DNA from: Ulva prolifera
Lineage: Eukaryota > Chlorophyta > Ulvophyceae > Ulvales > Ulvaceae
Direction of reading: 5' to 3'
NCBI GenBank assembly: GCA_023078555.1
Contig: CM041204.1
Location: 3,378,430 to 3,442,429 of the forward strand
DNA: 64,000 nt
Each line of letters starts with the position of its first letter. The first letter of the stretch is position 1. Under the pieces are notes generated by a model that had not been told where the DNA came from, searched no databases, and saw only the letters and a program-made list of their open reading frames with translations. Shown piece by piece: positions 1 to 12,731 of the stretch. The translations under genes and the position numbers were made by a program.

Positions 1-3000
1 TCTAACAAAGCAGGTCCGGGCAGCACTTTGGTCAACACATCCGCTAACTGATCAACAGTGCCCACCCATGCTACCTTAAGTTCATCCATCTGGACATATT
101 CCCGCACTCGCAAGTGCCGCACACGAATGTGCTTGGATCTGTCAGTGGACACAGCATTCACTGCCAAGATATTGGCACTTTTATTATCACCCCACAGAGT
201 TGGCTTATACGGGACGAGTTTTAGGTCGAGAAGCAACTGCTTCACCCACATCAACTCGTTGGCTGTTGCACTCATCGCGATGAGTTCAGCCTCTGTTGTA
301 TCCCCAGCCACTATACTCTGCTTCTTCGAACGCCAGAGAACACAGTTCCCATACACCCGAATAACCATACCAGACACGCTTTTCAGATCAGCAGAGTTCG
401 CAAAATCTGCATCTGAATAAGCCTCTATCAAACACCCGTGTCCCTCAGAGCCTACAAATTTTATTCCTAAGTTCTTTGTGGACTGCAGGTATCTCAGAAC
501 ATGTTGCACAGCCAACCAATGTTCCTTCAGACTACTGGACATGTGCCGGGCCAGGGCATGTGCCACATAGCTGAGGTCAGGTCGTGTCACTCCTGCAATG
601 TACTGGATGCTTCCTACAGCACTCATGAACCTGGAATGCTCAGCAGCACTGGCTTTTTCCAGGTCCGGGTGCTCTTTCACACTCCTCAGTTGTTGCCGCG
701 GCACTAACGGAGTGGGAGACTTTCGACAATCAGACATACTATACTTTTCAAGCAGGCTATGGATTTTGTTTCGCTGTGTCATGGTGATTGTCTTGGCCTT
801 GCGATCACGCATGATCTCAGTGCCAAGTGCCCAGGCTAGTTCACCCAGGTCTCTGCCTTCGAATTTCGTGAGGATTATGTCGACAAGTTCTTGCAGCCCC
901 GCAGTGCCGCTGAATATGAACAAGTCGTCGACCCACAGAAAAATAAAACAAAGACCAGATGTTCTAACATACAGTCCGGGATCACTTTGTGCGCACACAA
1001 ATCCCATCTCTGCTAAGACCTTTACTAAAGCTTTATGCCACTCGCGAGCAGCTTGCTTCAGGCCATACAGGGTTTTATGCAATCTCCATACACGTGCTGT
1101 CCCGTCAGTGAAGTACGGGGGCTGTTCAACGAACACTTCCTCCTCCAGCTCACCATTCAGAAAAGCACACTGTATATCTATGTGTCTAATTTCTAAATCT
1201 GCCTGAGCAGCAACTGACAGCAACACACGAAGTGTCGCATAGCTCCCAACAGGTGACCAAGTCTCAAAAAAGTCTACACCCTCTACCTGAGAAAAACCCC
1301 GCGCTACGTAGCGTGCCTTGTAGCGCTGAATCTCCCCCGCAGGCCCACGCTTGATCTTGAGCACCCACTTGCCCGAGATAGCCCGTTTGCCCGCAGGCAG
1401 GTAGCACAACCCGAAGGTTCCGTGCTCACCCAGTGCATCTACCTCCTCCTGCATGGCACGCAGCCATGCATCCCTGTCCGGACCCGCAAGTCCTTCCTTC
1501 ATAGAAGGCATATCAGGGTCGGAGGAGGCCTTCTGCTTCCTGGCGGCAGCTGCTCGGCGCGACCCACGACGCTGAACACTCTGCTGCTCACCAGACTCCA
1601 CATGCTGAGGCTTCAGGCCTGCACAGGACACTCCACAGTCAGCCGCGGCTGATGTGTCCTGATCGCAAGCTGAAACATCAATAGCAGCTACAACTGTTTC
1701 ACTACTAGCAATGTCAGAGCCCGCAGGCTCATGCATTTGTACAGCTGCTACATCCGCAGCCAATGGAACAAGGCGTCTGCGTACAAGAGGATTGATCTTA
1801 ATGCGAGGCAAGGCGGCTGGAATGGCCCTCACCTCGTCAGGCAAATCAACCCCAACTGCGGCTGAGGGGTCCGGATCCTCTCCCCCTAATTCGGATCCGG
1901 TCTCCACCTCATCTGGCTCATCCTCCCAGAAGGGCCTCGGCGCCTCAGCTCCTCGCAAGGGCTGAGCAACTGCCCCCGCGCCAGATGCTGAGGCCGCTGC
2001 CGAATTACTCCCAGAACGGACCCGCTGAGCCTCCAGATTCTGATGAGCCGCAGCTCTTTCATCATCTGAGACGGTGTAGTCCATGCGCTGTTCGTCATCG
2101 TCATCATAGATGCCGGGACCGTCGTCATCCTCATCCATGTCCTCGTCAGACGCACTGACAGACATTTGGACGGGGAACGCAACTTCTACACCAGGGTCGT
2201 GCAACACAGCATTGCGCGTGACAACATACCGCGCAGTGCGAGAGGGCGTGGCGACAGGATGATACACTTCGCCGGGAACACGAGGGGGAGAAGGGACGGC
2301 AGGGTGAGCAGCAGCTCTGGACATTGCACGCGTGCGATGCAAAGCTGCTCTGGCTATTTCCGGTGTTGCCCTAGCAGGGTCACGCCGGATAATCTCCGCA
2401 GAGGAGCCAGCTCCAAATCGTGGAGAATACACAGCCTCACTAGGCTCAGGGTTATCCTGCCGGAAAGTCATTTCCATGACAGGAACCCTACCATGACCAG
2501 GGGGGGTGTGAAGCTGGTCACGCAGACGGCGCAACACTCCCCCGTCATAGGTGTGCTCTGCCGCGAATGGAGGCACATCAGCGTCAGTAACACGCTCACC
2601 CTCATCGTCCCCCTCGAAAGCAACCGTGTAGGAGTTCGCAAACTCCTTAGGTTCCCTCTTGTCCACAACGGCGGACGCATCGTACTTGCGTACGTGCCGG
2701 ATCATCTGATCCGCAGTGCACATCACCTGACTCACAACAAAAACCCTACCCCCAGGAACGTCCTGGGCGTACACACGCTGCATGCTGGGGCCTAACCCAG
2801 CCCCGACCCAGTATGCAGGCACACCCCGCGGGGACAACTTCCGCAGCTTGTCATCCCTAGGGTATGCATACACTTCAACCCCCCATGGACGCTGCTGCCG
2901 CAGCAGATCTTGGAACACCTCAACGGAGGTGTCACGGAAAAAGGCCATATAAGGAATGATATCCTTATCACAAGACCGCACTAAAAACTCATCTAATTCT

Positions 3001-4600
3001 GTCGTCGCAAGCAACTTGTACTTGCGTTTCTCCTCATCCCTCAACTTATCGCGCTCGGCCTTTTTCATGCGCTTACCCTTCCCCAGGCTCCGTTCAGCTT
3101 CGTCAACGTCCGCAGACGCATTGACAGCATGCTGAGCTTTCAGGCCCTTGAGGATGCTCGCCAGTTTGTCATGGTACAATGCCGACGATGGCGTGAGATT
3201 GTGACCATGGACAACGCTGGCGAGGCATTCTATCCACAGGAACAGAGGGAGGCCGCTCGCGAGCAGCACAGCACGGAGTGACTCAAAGGCCACTCCGATC
3301 CTCCTCTCGATCATGCCATTACAGCGATGAGCGGCTGTGGGGGTCAAGCGGTGAGTGATGCCACGACGCTGGAGGTAGAGCTTTAAGGCCGCGACCATAA
3401 ACTCTCCCCCTTTGTCGGTGTGTAGGATGCGCACACCCGGTTCACCTGGCTTCACCACATTCACCCGAATGCGTTCGATAATATAAGAGATCATGGCCGC
3501 AGCCTCACTCTTTTTGCGCAGACCTACCACGAAAGTATAACGGGTAAAGGCACACATCACAAACAAAACATATTTCACACCACCAATTCCTACCGGAGAG
3601 ACAGGACCAGCTAAATCGGCATGCAGTTGCTCACCAGGCCACTTGGCCTGACCCATGAGCTCACGATCATTGGCAGAGAAGTTACCCGCAGGCACCTTGC
3701 CAATTCTGCAGCCGTGACACCGATTCCCCAATGGCTCGGAATCGACATCCAAATTCAAATGACCATAAAATTCACTGTTAGATTGCATACGTTTCAGAAC
3801 CCAATTAGACTGATGAAAAGACAAGTGTGCTAGAAAAGCAGGTTCCAGCAAGTATGCATCATGTGGGACCTCGGCTCCCCCAGCATTGGGTCGCTTCAGG
3901 TCAACGGCCGCAACCGCCACATGATGCCACTGCTGTTGATCCTCAATAACTGAGGTCGGACTGCTCTGGTTAGACCAGACTACCCCCCTATTGACAGGCG
4001 CACCGACGAGAATGGGTTTCGTATCCACCGCCATTTTAAAAGCAAAAACAGGATGACCGTCTACATCTAATTCCTGATACTTGACGTCATCTTCTACGCC
4101 GGTAGCCATATCGCCCAGACCAGGGACATACAACACATTTCTACGCGTGTCTAGGAACATCTGCTCTGATCTAAGACCCATCGTGCTGAGCAGGTTGTAC
4201 GGACATTCAGGGGCATAGTAAACACCAGGGATTTCCACATCCAGTGGATGCGTGTTCCCATGCTTGTCCACATAAGCACCTAGGTTCACCTGAATGGTTC
4301 CCCTACCCATGATAGAAAGCTGCCCTGGTCCCGCGAGATTGGCAACTTTCTGACACGGGCCGTACTCAGTGAACATTTCCCGATTTCCTACTATATGCAT
4401 GTCCGACCCACTATCAACAATGATGTTCCACGGCATGGACGCGTCCGGCTGTGGGTACTTGGCAGGCATTTCAATAGTGCAAACATCTCTGGCCGCAGCC
4501 TGTTTGCGTTGGGGGCAGTTCGCACGCAAATGTCCCTTCTTCTTGCAGAAGAAACAGGTCCTGGTCTCCTCGCGAGGAGCCTGGCCAGCTGCGAGAGCAC
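1..4600 (-). CDS. Copia pol region: zinc knuckle, protease, integrase, reverse transcriptase, RNase H (runs off left edge)
   Basis: Read on the minus strand, a CX2CX4HX4C zinc knuckle lies near 4518-4560, followed by an aspartic protease motif (DSGSD) near 4405. The integrase core lies around 3250-3700, with the HTDKGGEF catalytic block near 3400-3422. A long acidic, serine- and alanine-rich linker (about 1500-2350) follows. The reverse transcriptase lies at about 600-1450; its catalytic box reads LWVDD (924-938), a variant of the usual YVDD. RNase H lies at about 50-420 with the copia-type WRSKKQ and AEL blocks. The frame is open to the window edge. This is the enzymatic part of the element; integrase before reverse transcriptase separates it from Ty3/gypsy. 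Confidence 0.88.
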
Positions 4601-4622
4601 GTCTACTGTAGTGGTCGCTCAT
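4600..4622 (+). repeat. Left terminal inverted repeat of the insert
   Basis: This 23-base sequence is repeated in inverse orientation at 13392-13414 with two mismatches (A/G in the tenth position, T/C near the inner end). It abuts the copia pol sequence. Similarity stops immediately inside the repeat, as expected for short transposon termini. Confidence 0.7.
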
Positions 4623-4639
4623 ATTCTCCTCTTATTTAT

Positions 4640-4742
4640 GGGTGTTCAGCCTCATAATGGTCCTCATGCACAGCCTCTTAAACACGACCCCAACCTCGTC
4701 ATACTTATGAGGCTAATTTTCGGTCCTCATATTGTATGAGGA
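4640..4742. repeat. Subterminal CCTCAT/ATGAGG cluster at the left end of the insert
   Basis: Five to six copies of CCTCAT or its complement lie within about 100 bases, including a near-perfect palindrome, CCTCATATTGTATGAGG, ending at about 4742. Clusters of short direct and inverted motifs next to the termini are typical of CACTA and related transposons, where transposase binds. The role here is inferred. Confidence 0.45.
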
Positions 4743-5164
4743 GTGTTCGTGAACTTATGCGACGCGACATGCGGCGCAGTATGAGCGACTCGGTAGAAGC
4801 TGCAGTGCGCTGTTCCGGTGGATATTCGACTGTACACACTATTACGTGATGATATGGTGCTGTGCCGCGGTGTCCATGTGAATTTGTGGTTCGCTCGCAT
4901 CAACATCCGGTGGCCAGCAGAGCACCCAAGACGACCACCCCCCCATGCCCACTAGCACGACCACTCGTGGCTGTGCTAGTGGCGCATGGGAGGCTGGTAT
5001 TCTTGAGCGCAACTGCTCACTGCACCAGATGGACATTGAGCACCTGGAAGTATGTGGTGTCCATGGGCAGCTGGATTCACCTCCATTACCTGATTCTATC
5101 AAAGCACTTGCTTGCATGCATTCACTGCTACTTGAAGCTCAAGTAAGTGGTGACCCACTAGTTG

Positions 5165-6925
5165 CAACTACTCCTCCAGTCAGTGTTGACCTGCTGGCTA
5201 TGGGTTGGTCAGCTCAGGTGTCCATGACAACAAGTAGTGCATAACGTGCAGAACGAACCTGCTTCTCGAGAGGCGCCTCACACATGCAACTAATCCTGCA
5301 TTCACATCCAGTCAGTGTTGACCGGCTGGTTGTGGGTTGGACAGCCCACGGCCAGGCCCAATAAGCAGTTCAGGCAGTGCAGAACGAACCTGCTTCTCGA
5401 GAAACGCCCCACACATGCAACTAATCCTGCATTCACCTCCAGTCAGTGTTGACCGGCTGGTCGTGGGTTGGACAGCACACGGCCAGGCCCAATAAGCAGT
5501 GCAAGCAGTGCAGAACGAACCTGCTTCTCGAGAAACGCCCCACACATGCAACTAATCCTGCATTCACATCCAGTCAGTGTTGACCGGCTGGTTGTGGGTT
5601 GGACAGCCCACGGCCAGGCCCAATAAGCAGTTCAGGCAGTGCAGAACGAACCTGCTTCTCGAGAGACGCCCCACACATGCAACTAATCCTGCATTCACCT
5701 CCCGTCCGTGTTGACCGGCTGGTTGTGGGTTGGATAGCACACGGCCAGGCCCAATAAGCAGTGCAAGCAGTGCAGAACGAACCTGCTTATCGAGAGACGC
5801 CCCACACATGCAACTAATCCTGCATTCACATCCAGTCAGTGTTGACCGGCTGGTTGTGGGTTGGATAGCACACGGCCAGGCCCAATAAGCAGTGCAAGCA
5901 GTGCAGAACGAACCTGCTTATCGAGAGACGCCCCACACATGCAACTAATCCTGCATTCACATCCAGTCAGTGTTGACCGGCTGGTTGTGGGTTGGACAGC
6001 ACACGGCCACGCCCAACAAGTAGTGCAGAACGTGCAGAACGAACCTGCTTCTCGAGAGGCGCCTCACACATGCACCTACTCCTGCATTCACCTCCAGTCA
6101 GTGTTGACCGGCTGGTTGTGGGTTGGATAGCTCACGGCCAGACCCAGCAAGCAGTGCAGAACGTGCAGAACGAACCTGCTTCTCGAGAGGCGCCTCACAC
6201 ATGCACCTACTCCTGCATTCACCTCCAGTCAGTGTTGACCGGCTGGTTGTGGGTTGGACACCTCACGGCCAGACCCAGCAAGCAGTGCATAACGTGCAGA
6301 ACGAACCTGCTTCTCGAGAGGCGCCTCACACATGCAACTAATCCTGCATTCACATCCAGTCAGTGTTGACCGGCTGGTTGTGGGTTGGACAGCACACGGC
6401 CACGCCCAACAAGTAGTGCAGAACGTGCAGAACGAACCTGCTTCTCGAGAGGCGCCTCACACATGCACCTACTCCTGCATTCACCTCCAGTCAGTGTTGA
6501 CCGGCTGGTTGTGGGTTGGATAGCTCACGGCCAGACCCAGCAAGCAGTGCAGAACGTGCAGAACGAACCTGCTTCTCGAGAGGCGCCTCACACATGCAAC
6601 TAATCCTGCATTCACATCCAGTCAGTGTTGACCGGCTGGTTGTGGGTTGGACAGCACACGGCCACGCCCAACAAGTAGTGCAGAACGTGCAGAACGAACC
6701 TGCTTCTCGAGAGGCGCCTCACACTTGCACCTACTCCTGCATTCACCTCCAGTCAGTGTTGACCGGCTGGTTGTGGGTTGGATAGCTCACGGCCAGACCC
6801 AGCAAGCAGTGCAGAACGTGCAGAACGAACCTGCTTCTCGAGATGCGCCTCACACATGCACCTACTCCTGCATTCACCTCCAGTCAGTGTTGACCTGCTG
6901 GTTGTGGGTTGGACAGCACATGCGG
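5165..6925. repeat. 131-bp tandem satellite array, 14 copies
   Basis: The landmark CAGTGTTGACC recurs near 5181, 5313, 5444, 5575, 5706, 5837, 5968, 6099, 6230, 6361, 6492, 6623, 6754 and 6885, a period of 131 bases. Each unit carries GAACGAACCTGCTTCTCGAG and GGCTGGTTGTGGGTTGG. Two sequence variants (CAACTAATCC or CACCTACTCC; CACGCCCAACAAG or CAGACCCAGCAAG) are partly interleaved in the second half, suggesting expansion by units larger than one repeat. 131 is not a multiple of three. The many overlapping short open frames, on both strands, are by-products of the repeat. Confidence 0.95.
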
Positions 6926-7529
6926 CGGAGTGGTGACAGAGGCAGACAGGGCACGCAGGTGTATTCATCCGCGCGCCGACCGGACAGTGGATAACATAGG
7001 ATAATCGATGCTTGGTATGCATTATAATACGGGATGTTTCGATGTGTCAGTCGCATAGGACGTACGTCAGATGGGCTGGGCTGCCAGTGTGTTAGCATGG
7101 CGGGATGTCAAGTGGGCTGTCCTGCGGTTGTATATTACACGCTGAGTGTCATATCACGGCCCTCCGCAGATGGTACAGATGTAGTGCAGGCCTGGTTCCT
7201 TTCGGTCGGTTCTTGTCCCGATCTGATCCCATCGCTCTGACATGGCGACGACGATCGCACCAGCGCCACGCTCGCTTTTGCGAGACTAGTCGTGGTGGTG
7301 CTCTCGTGAGCCAGATGAACGTTCACGTCGTCTTCTCGCCGTTGTCATACATTTTACGATTCGTCCCAATTAACCACCTTCGTTGGACCCAGACATCGTT
7401 CGTCACTTACACACGGCCAGGCCTTGGGTGCCTGCCAGTTGCAAGCTCGATTGGGGAATCCAATCATTACGGTTGCTGAAGTAATTTGTTGATGCTTCAA
7501 TGTGGCTGTCCTGGTAGCACTACAGTTGG
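6926..7529. other. Unique spacer between the two satellite arrays
   Basis: About 600 bases of non-repeated sequence lie between the arrays. Short open frames on both strands show no recognisable domain. I see no gene here. Confidence 0.5.
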
Positions 7530-9125
7530 GTCGGGTGTGATCTCCAGTCTCACACACACAGTCTGGAACTCAGTCGCATTGTGTCCTACACGACCAGGCA
7601 TCATGTGCATGGCCAGGCCTGGGGCCAGCCACCATCCCAATGTGTTGAATGATATACCTGGTGCTACTTCGCTGTACGCTGGGTGGGGAATCAGTGGGGG
7701 GGTCGGGTGTGATCTCCAGTCTCACACACACAGTCTGGAACTCAGTCGCATTGTGTCCTACACGACCAGGCATCATGTGCATGGCCAGGCCTGGGGCCAG
7801 CCACCATCCCAATGTGTTGAATGATATACCTGGTGCTACTTCGCTGTACGCTGGGTGGGGAATCAGTGGGGGGGTCGGGTGTGATCTCCAGTCTCACACA
7901 CAGAGTCTGGAACTCAGTCGCATTGTGTCCTACACGACCAGGCATCATGTGCATGGCCAGGCCTGGGGCCAGCCACCATCCCAATGTGTTGAATGATATA
8001 CCTGGTGCTACTTCGCTGTACGCTGGGTGGGGAATCAGTGGGGGGGTCGGGTGTGATCTCCAGTCTCACACACACAGTCTGGAACTCAGTCGCATTGTGT
8101 CCTACACGACCAGGCATCATGTGCATGGCCAGGCCTGGGGCCAGCCACCATCCCAATGTGTTGAATGATATACCTGGTGCTACTTCGCTGTACGCTGGGT
8201 GGGGAATCAGTGGGGGGGTCGGGTGTGATCTCCAGTCTCACACACAGAGTCTGGAACTCAGTCGCATTGTGTCCTACACGACCAGGCATCATGTGCATGG
8301 CCAGGCCTGGGGCCAGCCACCATCCCAATGTGTTGAATGATATACCTGGTGCTACTTCGCTGTACGCTGGGTGGGGAATCAGTGGGGGGGTCGGGTGTGA
8401 TCTCCAGTCTCACACACACAGTCTGGAACTCAGTCGCATTGTGTCCTACACGACCAGGCATCATGTGCATGGCCAGGCCTGGGGCCAGCCACCATCCCAA
8501 TGTGTTGAATGATATACCTGGTGCTACTTCGCTGTACGCTGGGTGGGGAATCAGTGGGGGGGTCGGGTGTGATCTCCAGTCTCACACACAGAGTCTGGAA
8601 CTCAGTCGCATTGTGTCCTACACGACCAGGCATCATGTGCATGGCCAGGCCTGGGGCCAGCCACCATCCCAATGTGTTGAATGATATACCTGGTGCTACT
8701 TCGCTGTACGCTGGGTGGGGCATCAGTGGGGGGGTCGGGTGTGATCTCCAGTCTCACACACACAGTCTCGAACTCAGTCGCATTGTGTCCTACACGACCA
8801 GGCATCATGTGCATGGCCAGGCCTGGGGCCAGCCACCATCCCAATGTGTTGAATGATATACCTGGTGCTACTTCGCTGTACGCTGGGTGGGGAATCAGTG
8901 GCGGGGTCGGGTGTGATCTCCAGTCTCACACACAGAGTCTGGAACTCAGTCGCAATGTGTCCTACACGACCAGGCATCATGTGCATGGCCAGGCCTGGGG
9001 CCAGCCACCATCCCAATGTGTTAAATGATATACCTGGTGCTACTTCGCTGTACGCTGGGTGGGGAATCAGTGGCGGGGTCGGGTGTGATCTCCAGTCTCA
9101 CACACAGAGTCTGGAACTCAGTCAC
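7530..9125. repeat. 172-bp tandem satellite array, about 9 copies, with 344-bp dimer structure
   Basis: GATCTCCAGTCTCACACAC recurs every 172 bases from 7539 (7539, 7711, 7883 and so on to about 9088). From 7711 to about 8920 successive units alternate between ACACACACAGTCTGG and ACACACAGAGTCTGG, so the unit last amplified was a 344-bp dimer. Copies are nearly identical, with a few single-base differences concentrated in the last three units. The roughly 115-residue open frames on both strands in every unit are repeat artefacts: 172 is not a multiple of three and they overlap each other. Confidence 0.95.
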
Positions 9126-9698
9126 AATGTTGATGTGAGTGCTGTCATCAACAAGGACTTAAATGTCGGCTAACATGTTGTACGAGCAAGTTGCCAATGG
9201 CCGGTGCCTATACACACTGAGACACTCGTTCGCCAAGTGGATGTGAGGCCCGGTCTAGGGTTGCCGAGTATACCAGCAGTGCGTCAGTCTTACAATTTGA
9301 TGGAAAACTTTGAATCACATCTTGGTCCATGCCACAGCTACAGTATGCATGGACCTCCAGCACTCCGTTACCCATTCGGCAGCTCAGCGATGTCACGGTC
9401 TACTCTCGCAAATCTGGAAAAACACCATCAGCAATGAATGCGGCCTTGACCTCACATATTGCATGATGGAACAAGACACAGGGGGAGGTGCCCTGATGGA
9501 GTGATTTGTGGCGCCCGATTATAGTATCCCGAGCTGCCAAGATGCTCTCCTCGCCTTCTTTCCTTTTCCTTCGAAACTTGACTGAAGCCCAACTACTAAG
9601 GGAGACCGGCAGTAAAGCCGCACTGAAAAGACAAGGTGTGTGAGGTGCAGTGTGAGTGGGAATGATTTATGTCTATGTAGCAGTGTCGATGAAGTAGC

Positions 9699-11280
9699 TT
9701 GCCACAGTTGCTGCGACAGCACTATGATAGACTCCTTCTGGGTCAACCCACATGCCGGAACATGGGTGTGGTGCTTTTAGGGGTCAAAGAAACAGCACCC
9801 GCCCTCTGCAACATATTTTGGGACTCACAACATGAGTGGGGGGAGCTTCCGCGGCTGTGGGGTGTAGATATCCTACATCACTGGAATCTGGGGGTTATGA
9901 AACGACTAGGCATTGATCAGCTCAAAGTGTGACTCCTTGAGACTCCATGTTCGAGGGCGAGCTTGTCCAATGTGGTGTGTCAAGCTGCAAGTCGGGCACA
10001 TGTGCACGCGATGGTATACTTACGTGCTAGTAATGCTGTAGGCAATCATCGCAATGTTGGGCGAGAAATCAAACCAGACACTACAGAATATGTCAAATCG
10101 AGTCAATAGATGGTACGACATATTTGCCATATTCACGGTTCCACCATTTCCATCTCTACCATATGCGCACAAGGGCGGCCTCCTCAGTTCCGGCGACACG
10201 GTCGCTGGTGGAAAATTGCAAGGAGCTGAGATGAAAAGAGTGCAAGGGGTCTTGGCGTACATCGTGGATGCTCTACCCGGAGCTTCCGAATCTGTCGCAC
10301 CACTGATGCTTGCACGGTGTGAGCAGTAACAACCGAATGTGACTGCTTTCACGTCAACCAACACAGTTCTCCACTTTATGAATTGATCATGCCCAGATAC
10401 GCGCTGAATCACATGACTGCCACAAGTTACCAGCTAAGGACCACTCTGTGTAGGCTCACTGCTTTGGGATTCTTGCTACTGCGAGGAAACTTAGCATACC
10501 AAGGATGGACTGCACTTGAAGTGGAAATGCTTCAGCACCACATCAGCTATGTATGGTTGCCGCTTGTAAAGCAATACCTCAGAGAACTCTATCATTCAGA
10601 CGAAGCATCTCGGCAAGCACGAGTGCTCAAGGTGCATATAATCCTAGTTCACGCCACGGAACGCTTGTTAAGCCATGGACCTCCACAGGTATGCAACGAG
10701 TCACTAGTAGTGTTCATCATGTGTATATGTCCTAAGACCGCTTCAACTAGCTTACAACTAGACAATTGGTTGTTACTTATGGACCGACTTCCGCGCTCTT
10801 CAACTTCTGGAAGTGGGTAATCTGCAAAATGATGACGCCGTTGGTTGTAGGAGTACGGCACGGGACCGTTTGAGTCGGCACATGAGATACAAAAGAAAGC
10901 TGCACGGAAGACCAACTGCACCGCATTGACGCTAACAAAACAACATGCCGCTAGAGCCAGTGAAATCCAGTCATTTGTCGTAGCAGGGCATGTGAACAAG
11001 GCTTTGGGAGCAATTATTGAAGGCCGGATCACACCGTCCTGCATAATCACACTGAGAGAAACTGACAACGAGGGCAAGGTCGTGACCAGGCAACGAATTC
11101 TAGACAAAGCAGCCCCGTTGAGCTCGAGTCAGATGGATACGTGCACTGAAGTTCCCCCCATTACCGTTGATCCAGTGTCGATGGCACAACGTACCGTGAG
11201 GGGCAGCCAACACTGCACCAGACTATTCTATGTGGTGTGCCACAGCCCGCCGCTAGTAGCCGGAAGGTCACACCAATGCT
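9699..11280 (+). pseudogene. Plavaka/CACTA-like transposase, C-terminal half, 5' part missing or unrecognised
   Basis: Several plus-strand stretches, probably separate exons, match the order of conserved blocks in Plavaka/Tnp2-type DDE transposases. The first (about 9753-9928) has NIFW followed by VDILHHWNLGVMKRL, like the family's 'D-LH-GV-K' block. The next (about 10032-10328) is a helical region ending GAEMKRVQGVL. The third (about 10410-10690) ends KVHIILVHATERLLSHG, like the 'K-H-H--G' block. The last (about 10850-11000) has ESAHEIQKKAARKTN, like 'TE--H---K-Y--TN'. The zinc-binding and first-Asp regions expected upstream are not seen; satellite arrays occupy that space. I infer a defective, non-autonomous or decayed copy. 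Exon junctions are uncertain. Confidence 0.5.
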
Positions 11281-11822
11281 AAAAGGAAATACAGGAGTGT
11301 TCGATTACCTCGTGATCACATACACCTCCCCATGCAGGTACTGAGAGAGTTGGCAGATGTCCAGGCTGCATCCCGATTAGTAGAACTACACAACACCGGT
11401 CCGTGCACATACATTCGTGAAGCAGCCGGACTTGAGGGTATCGGCAGCCAACACAGGCAGTGTCACAACATCCGGATGTCGACACTGAAACGTCTCACGG
11501 ATGCTGGATTGACGGAGGCTGTGGTACAGGGGCTTGAGCAAAGCATCACGACAACTGTGGTACATGAAACTGCAGCGCAAGTGCTGCAACTACCAGAGCT
11601 TTTGACACTGCCAGATTGTATCACGGAATATCTGCTGCAACAGCGAGATGCAGAGTTCATCGCTACAGGTGGGCTGGCGGAGACTCTCCTGAGATTGTGC
11701 TTCGTACACACCCGAAACATCAAAGTCACCTACTACACCCATAACGACGTAGCATGCGCTCATCAACGGCAGGTAATGCTTCACCCGTCCCGAGTCGTTG
11801 AACGTCCTTACCACCCCCTAGG

Positions 11823-12731
11823 ATGACGAAGCAGGACTCACTAAGCGTGTCTGAAACTGCTGTGGCAACACAGGTTTCCTATCTTAACCGCCCCAGTCAT
11901 CTGAATTTCTTCCTGAGTGACAGTGAAGAGCAGCCATTCGAGGATGCGGCAGCTAGAGTCAAACGCAGATGTCGTGCATACCGACGGCACTTTAGCGCAG
12001 CAATTCAAGGACAGACCTCTCTCCAGTCCAGTGTATGGGTTTTCCTTTTATGCACTGCCCTCAGCATGCTGGTCTTCCGCCCGGAGAGCACCGGAGCGGT
12101 GTTCACCGAGTTGCGTGTGCGAGATGCAAAGCAGACAGGCGGCAAGAGTACCTCCCAGGTGAACTTGATTCGATGGCTTGACCGGCTGCATCGACCAGGC
12201 AGTCGTCATCGTCCAGCCATAGCGCGCTTGATGCAAATGGCGGACCCGAACGCAGAGGTCATGGGCTGCGACCGACTGGTGTGGTCGCGATCAGGAGAAG
12301 AGGACGGCCCAAAAAAACTACCAGATCTCAGCGCGAAGATATTACATGCTGCCCAACTCTCCGGGTGCTCTACAAAGCCCGGCTCCAAGCGGACGAAGGA
12401 GCGACGAGATCCAGATGCCACAGCGGTGACCAAAATACGCACTGCTCTTGACGCGTTCGGGCAGGATAGACTAAGGGCTGATGATTTATACCGAGGGGTA
12501 GCTATGTGTTCAATCGCCCCACCTGACCAATGCGCTACCCCAGTTCGTGTTCTGCCAGTCATAGGAACCGAGAGGGTCAATCAGTGGCGACCAGCGGCCG
12601 CAAATCGTGCACACAGTGCGGTCCAGCGTCACAGGGACTTTGAGATTACTCAAGGATACAAACTCAGTAGTTACTACCAGTTCCGCTTGGATCTGCAGGC
12701 GTTGCCGCGAGGATACGAAGTAGACCTGTAG
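11823..12731 (+). CDS. Unrecognised 302-residue open frame in the insert
   Basis: An open frame of 302 codons lies downstream of the transposase remnant. Its N-terminal third is polar with a short hydrophobic run (VWVFLLCTALSMLVF). The centre is rich in Arg/Lys and Asp. No domain is recognised. It may include unspliced intron sequence, since a CCTAG-type acceptor sits just before the start at about 11820 and the preceding frame (11332-11826) is also open. It could be the second gene of the transposon or part of the transposase C-terminus. I make no functional claim. Confidence 0.35.
   Translation: MTKQDSLSVSETAVATQVSYLNRPSHLNFFLSDSEEQPFEDAAARVKRRCRAYRRHFSAAIQGQTSLQSSVWVFLLCTALSMLVFRPESTGAVFTELRVRDAKQTGGKSTSQVNLIRWLDRLHRPGSRHRPAIARLMQMADPNAEVMGCDRLVWSRSGEEDGPKKLPDLSAKILHAAQLSGCSTKPGSKRTKERRDPDATAVTKIRTALDAFGQDRLRADDLYRGVAMCSIAPPDQCATPVRVLPVIGTERVNQWRPAAANRAHSAVQRHRDFEITQGYKLSSYYQFRLDLQALPRGYEVDL

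Noticed and set aside
1886-2182. A 98-codon minus-strand frame inside the Copia element
   Set aside because: It is in a different frame from pol and lies over the acidic linker; a shadow.
4600-4622. CACTAC word in the terminal repeat read as a CACTA-type end
   Set aside because: Its orientation would make the element extend leftward into copia pol, not into the insert, so it is not used as evidence for the superfamily.
5165-6925. CRISPR-like direct repeats
   Set aside because: The whole 131-bp unit is repeated with no unique spacers, and the setting is eukaryotic; this is a satellite.
7500-9170. Overlapping series of roughly 115-residue plus-strand and 80-residue minus-strand frames
   Set aside because: They repeat with the 172-bp satellite unit, overlap each other and exist on both strands; they are a by-product of the repeat, not genes.
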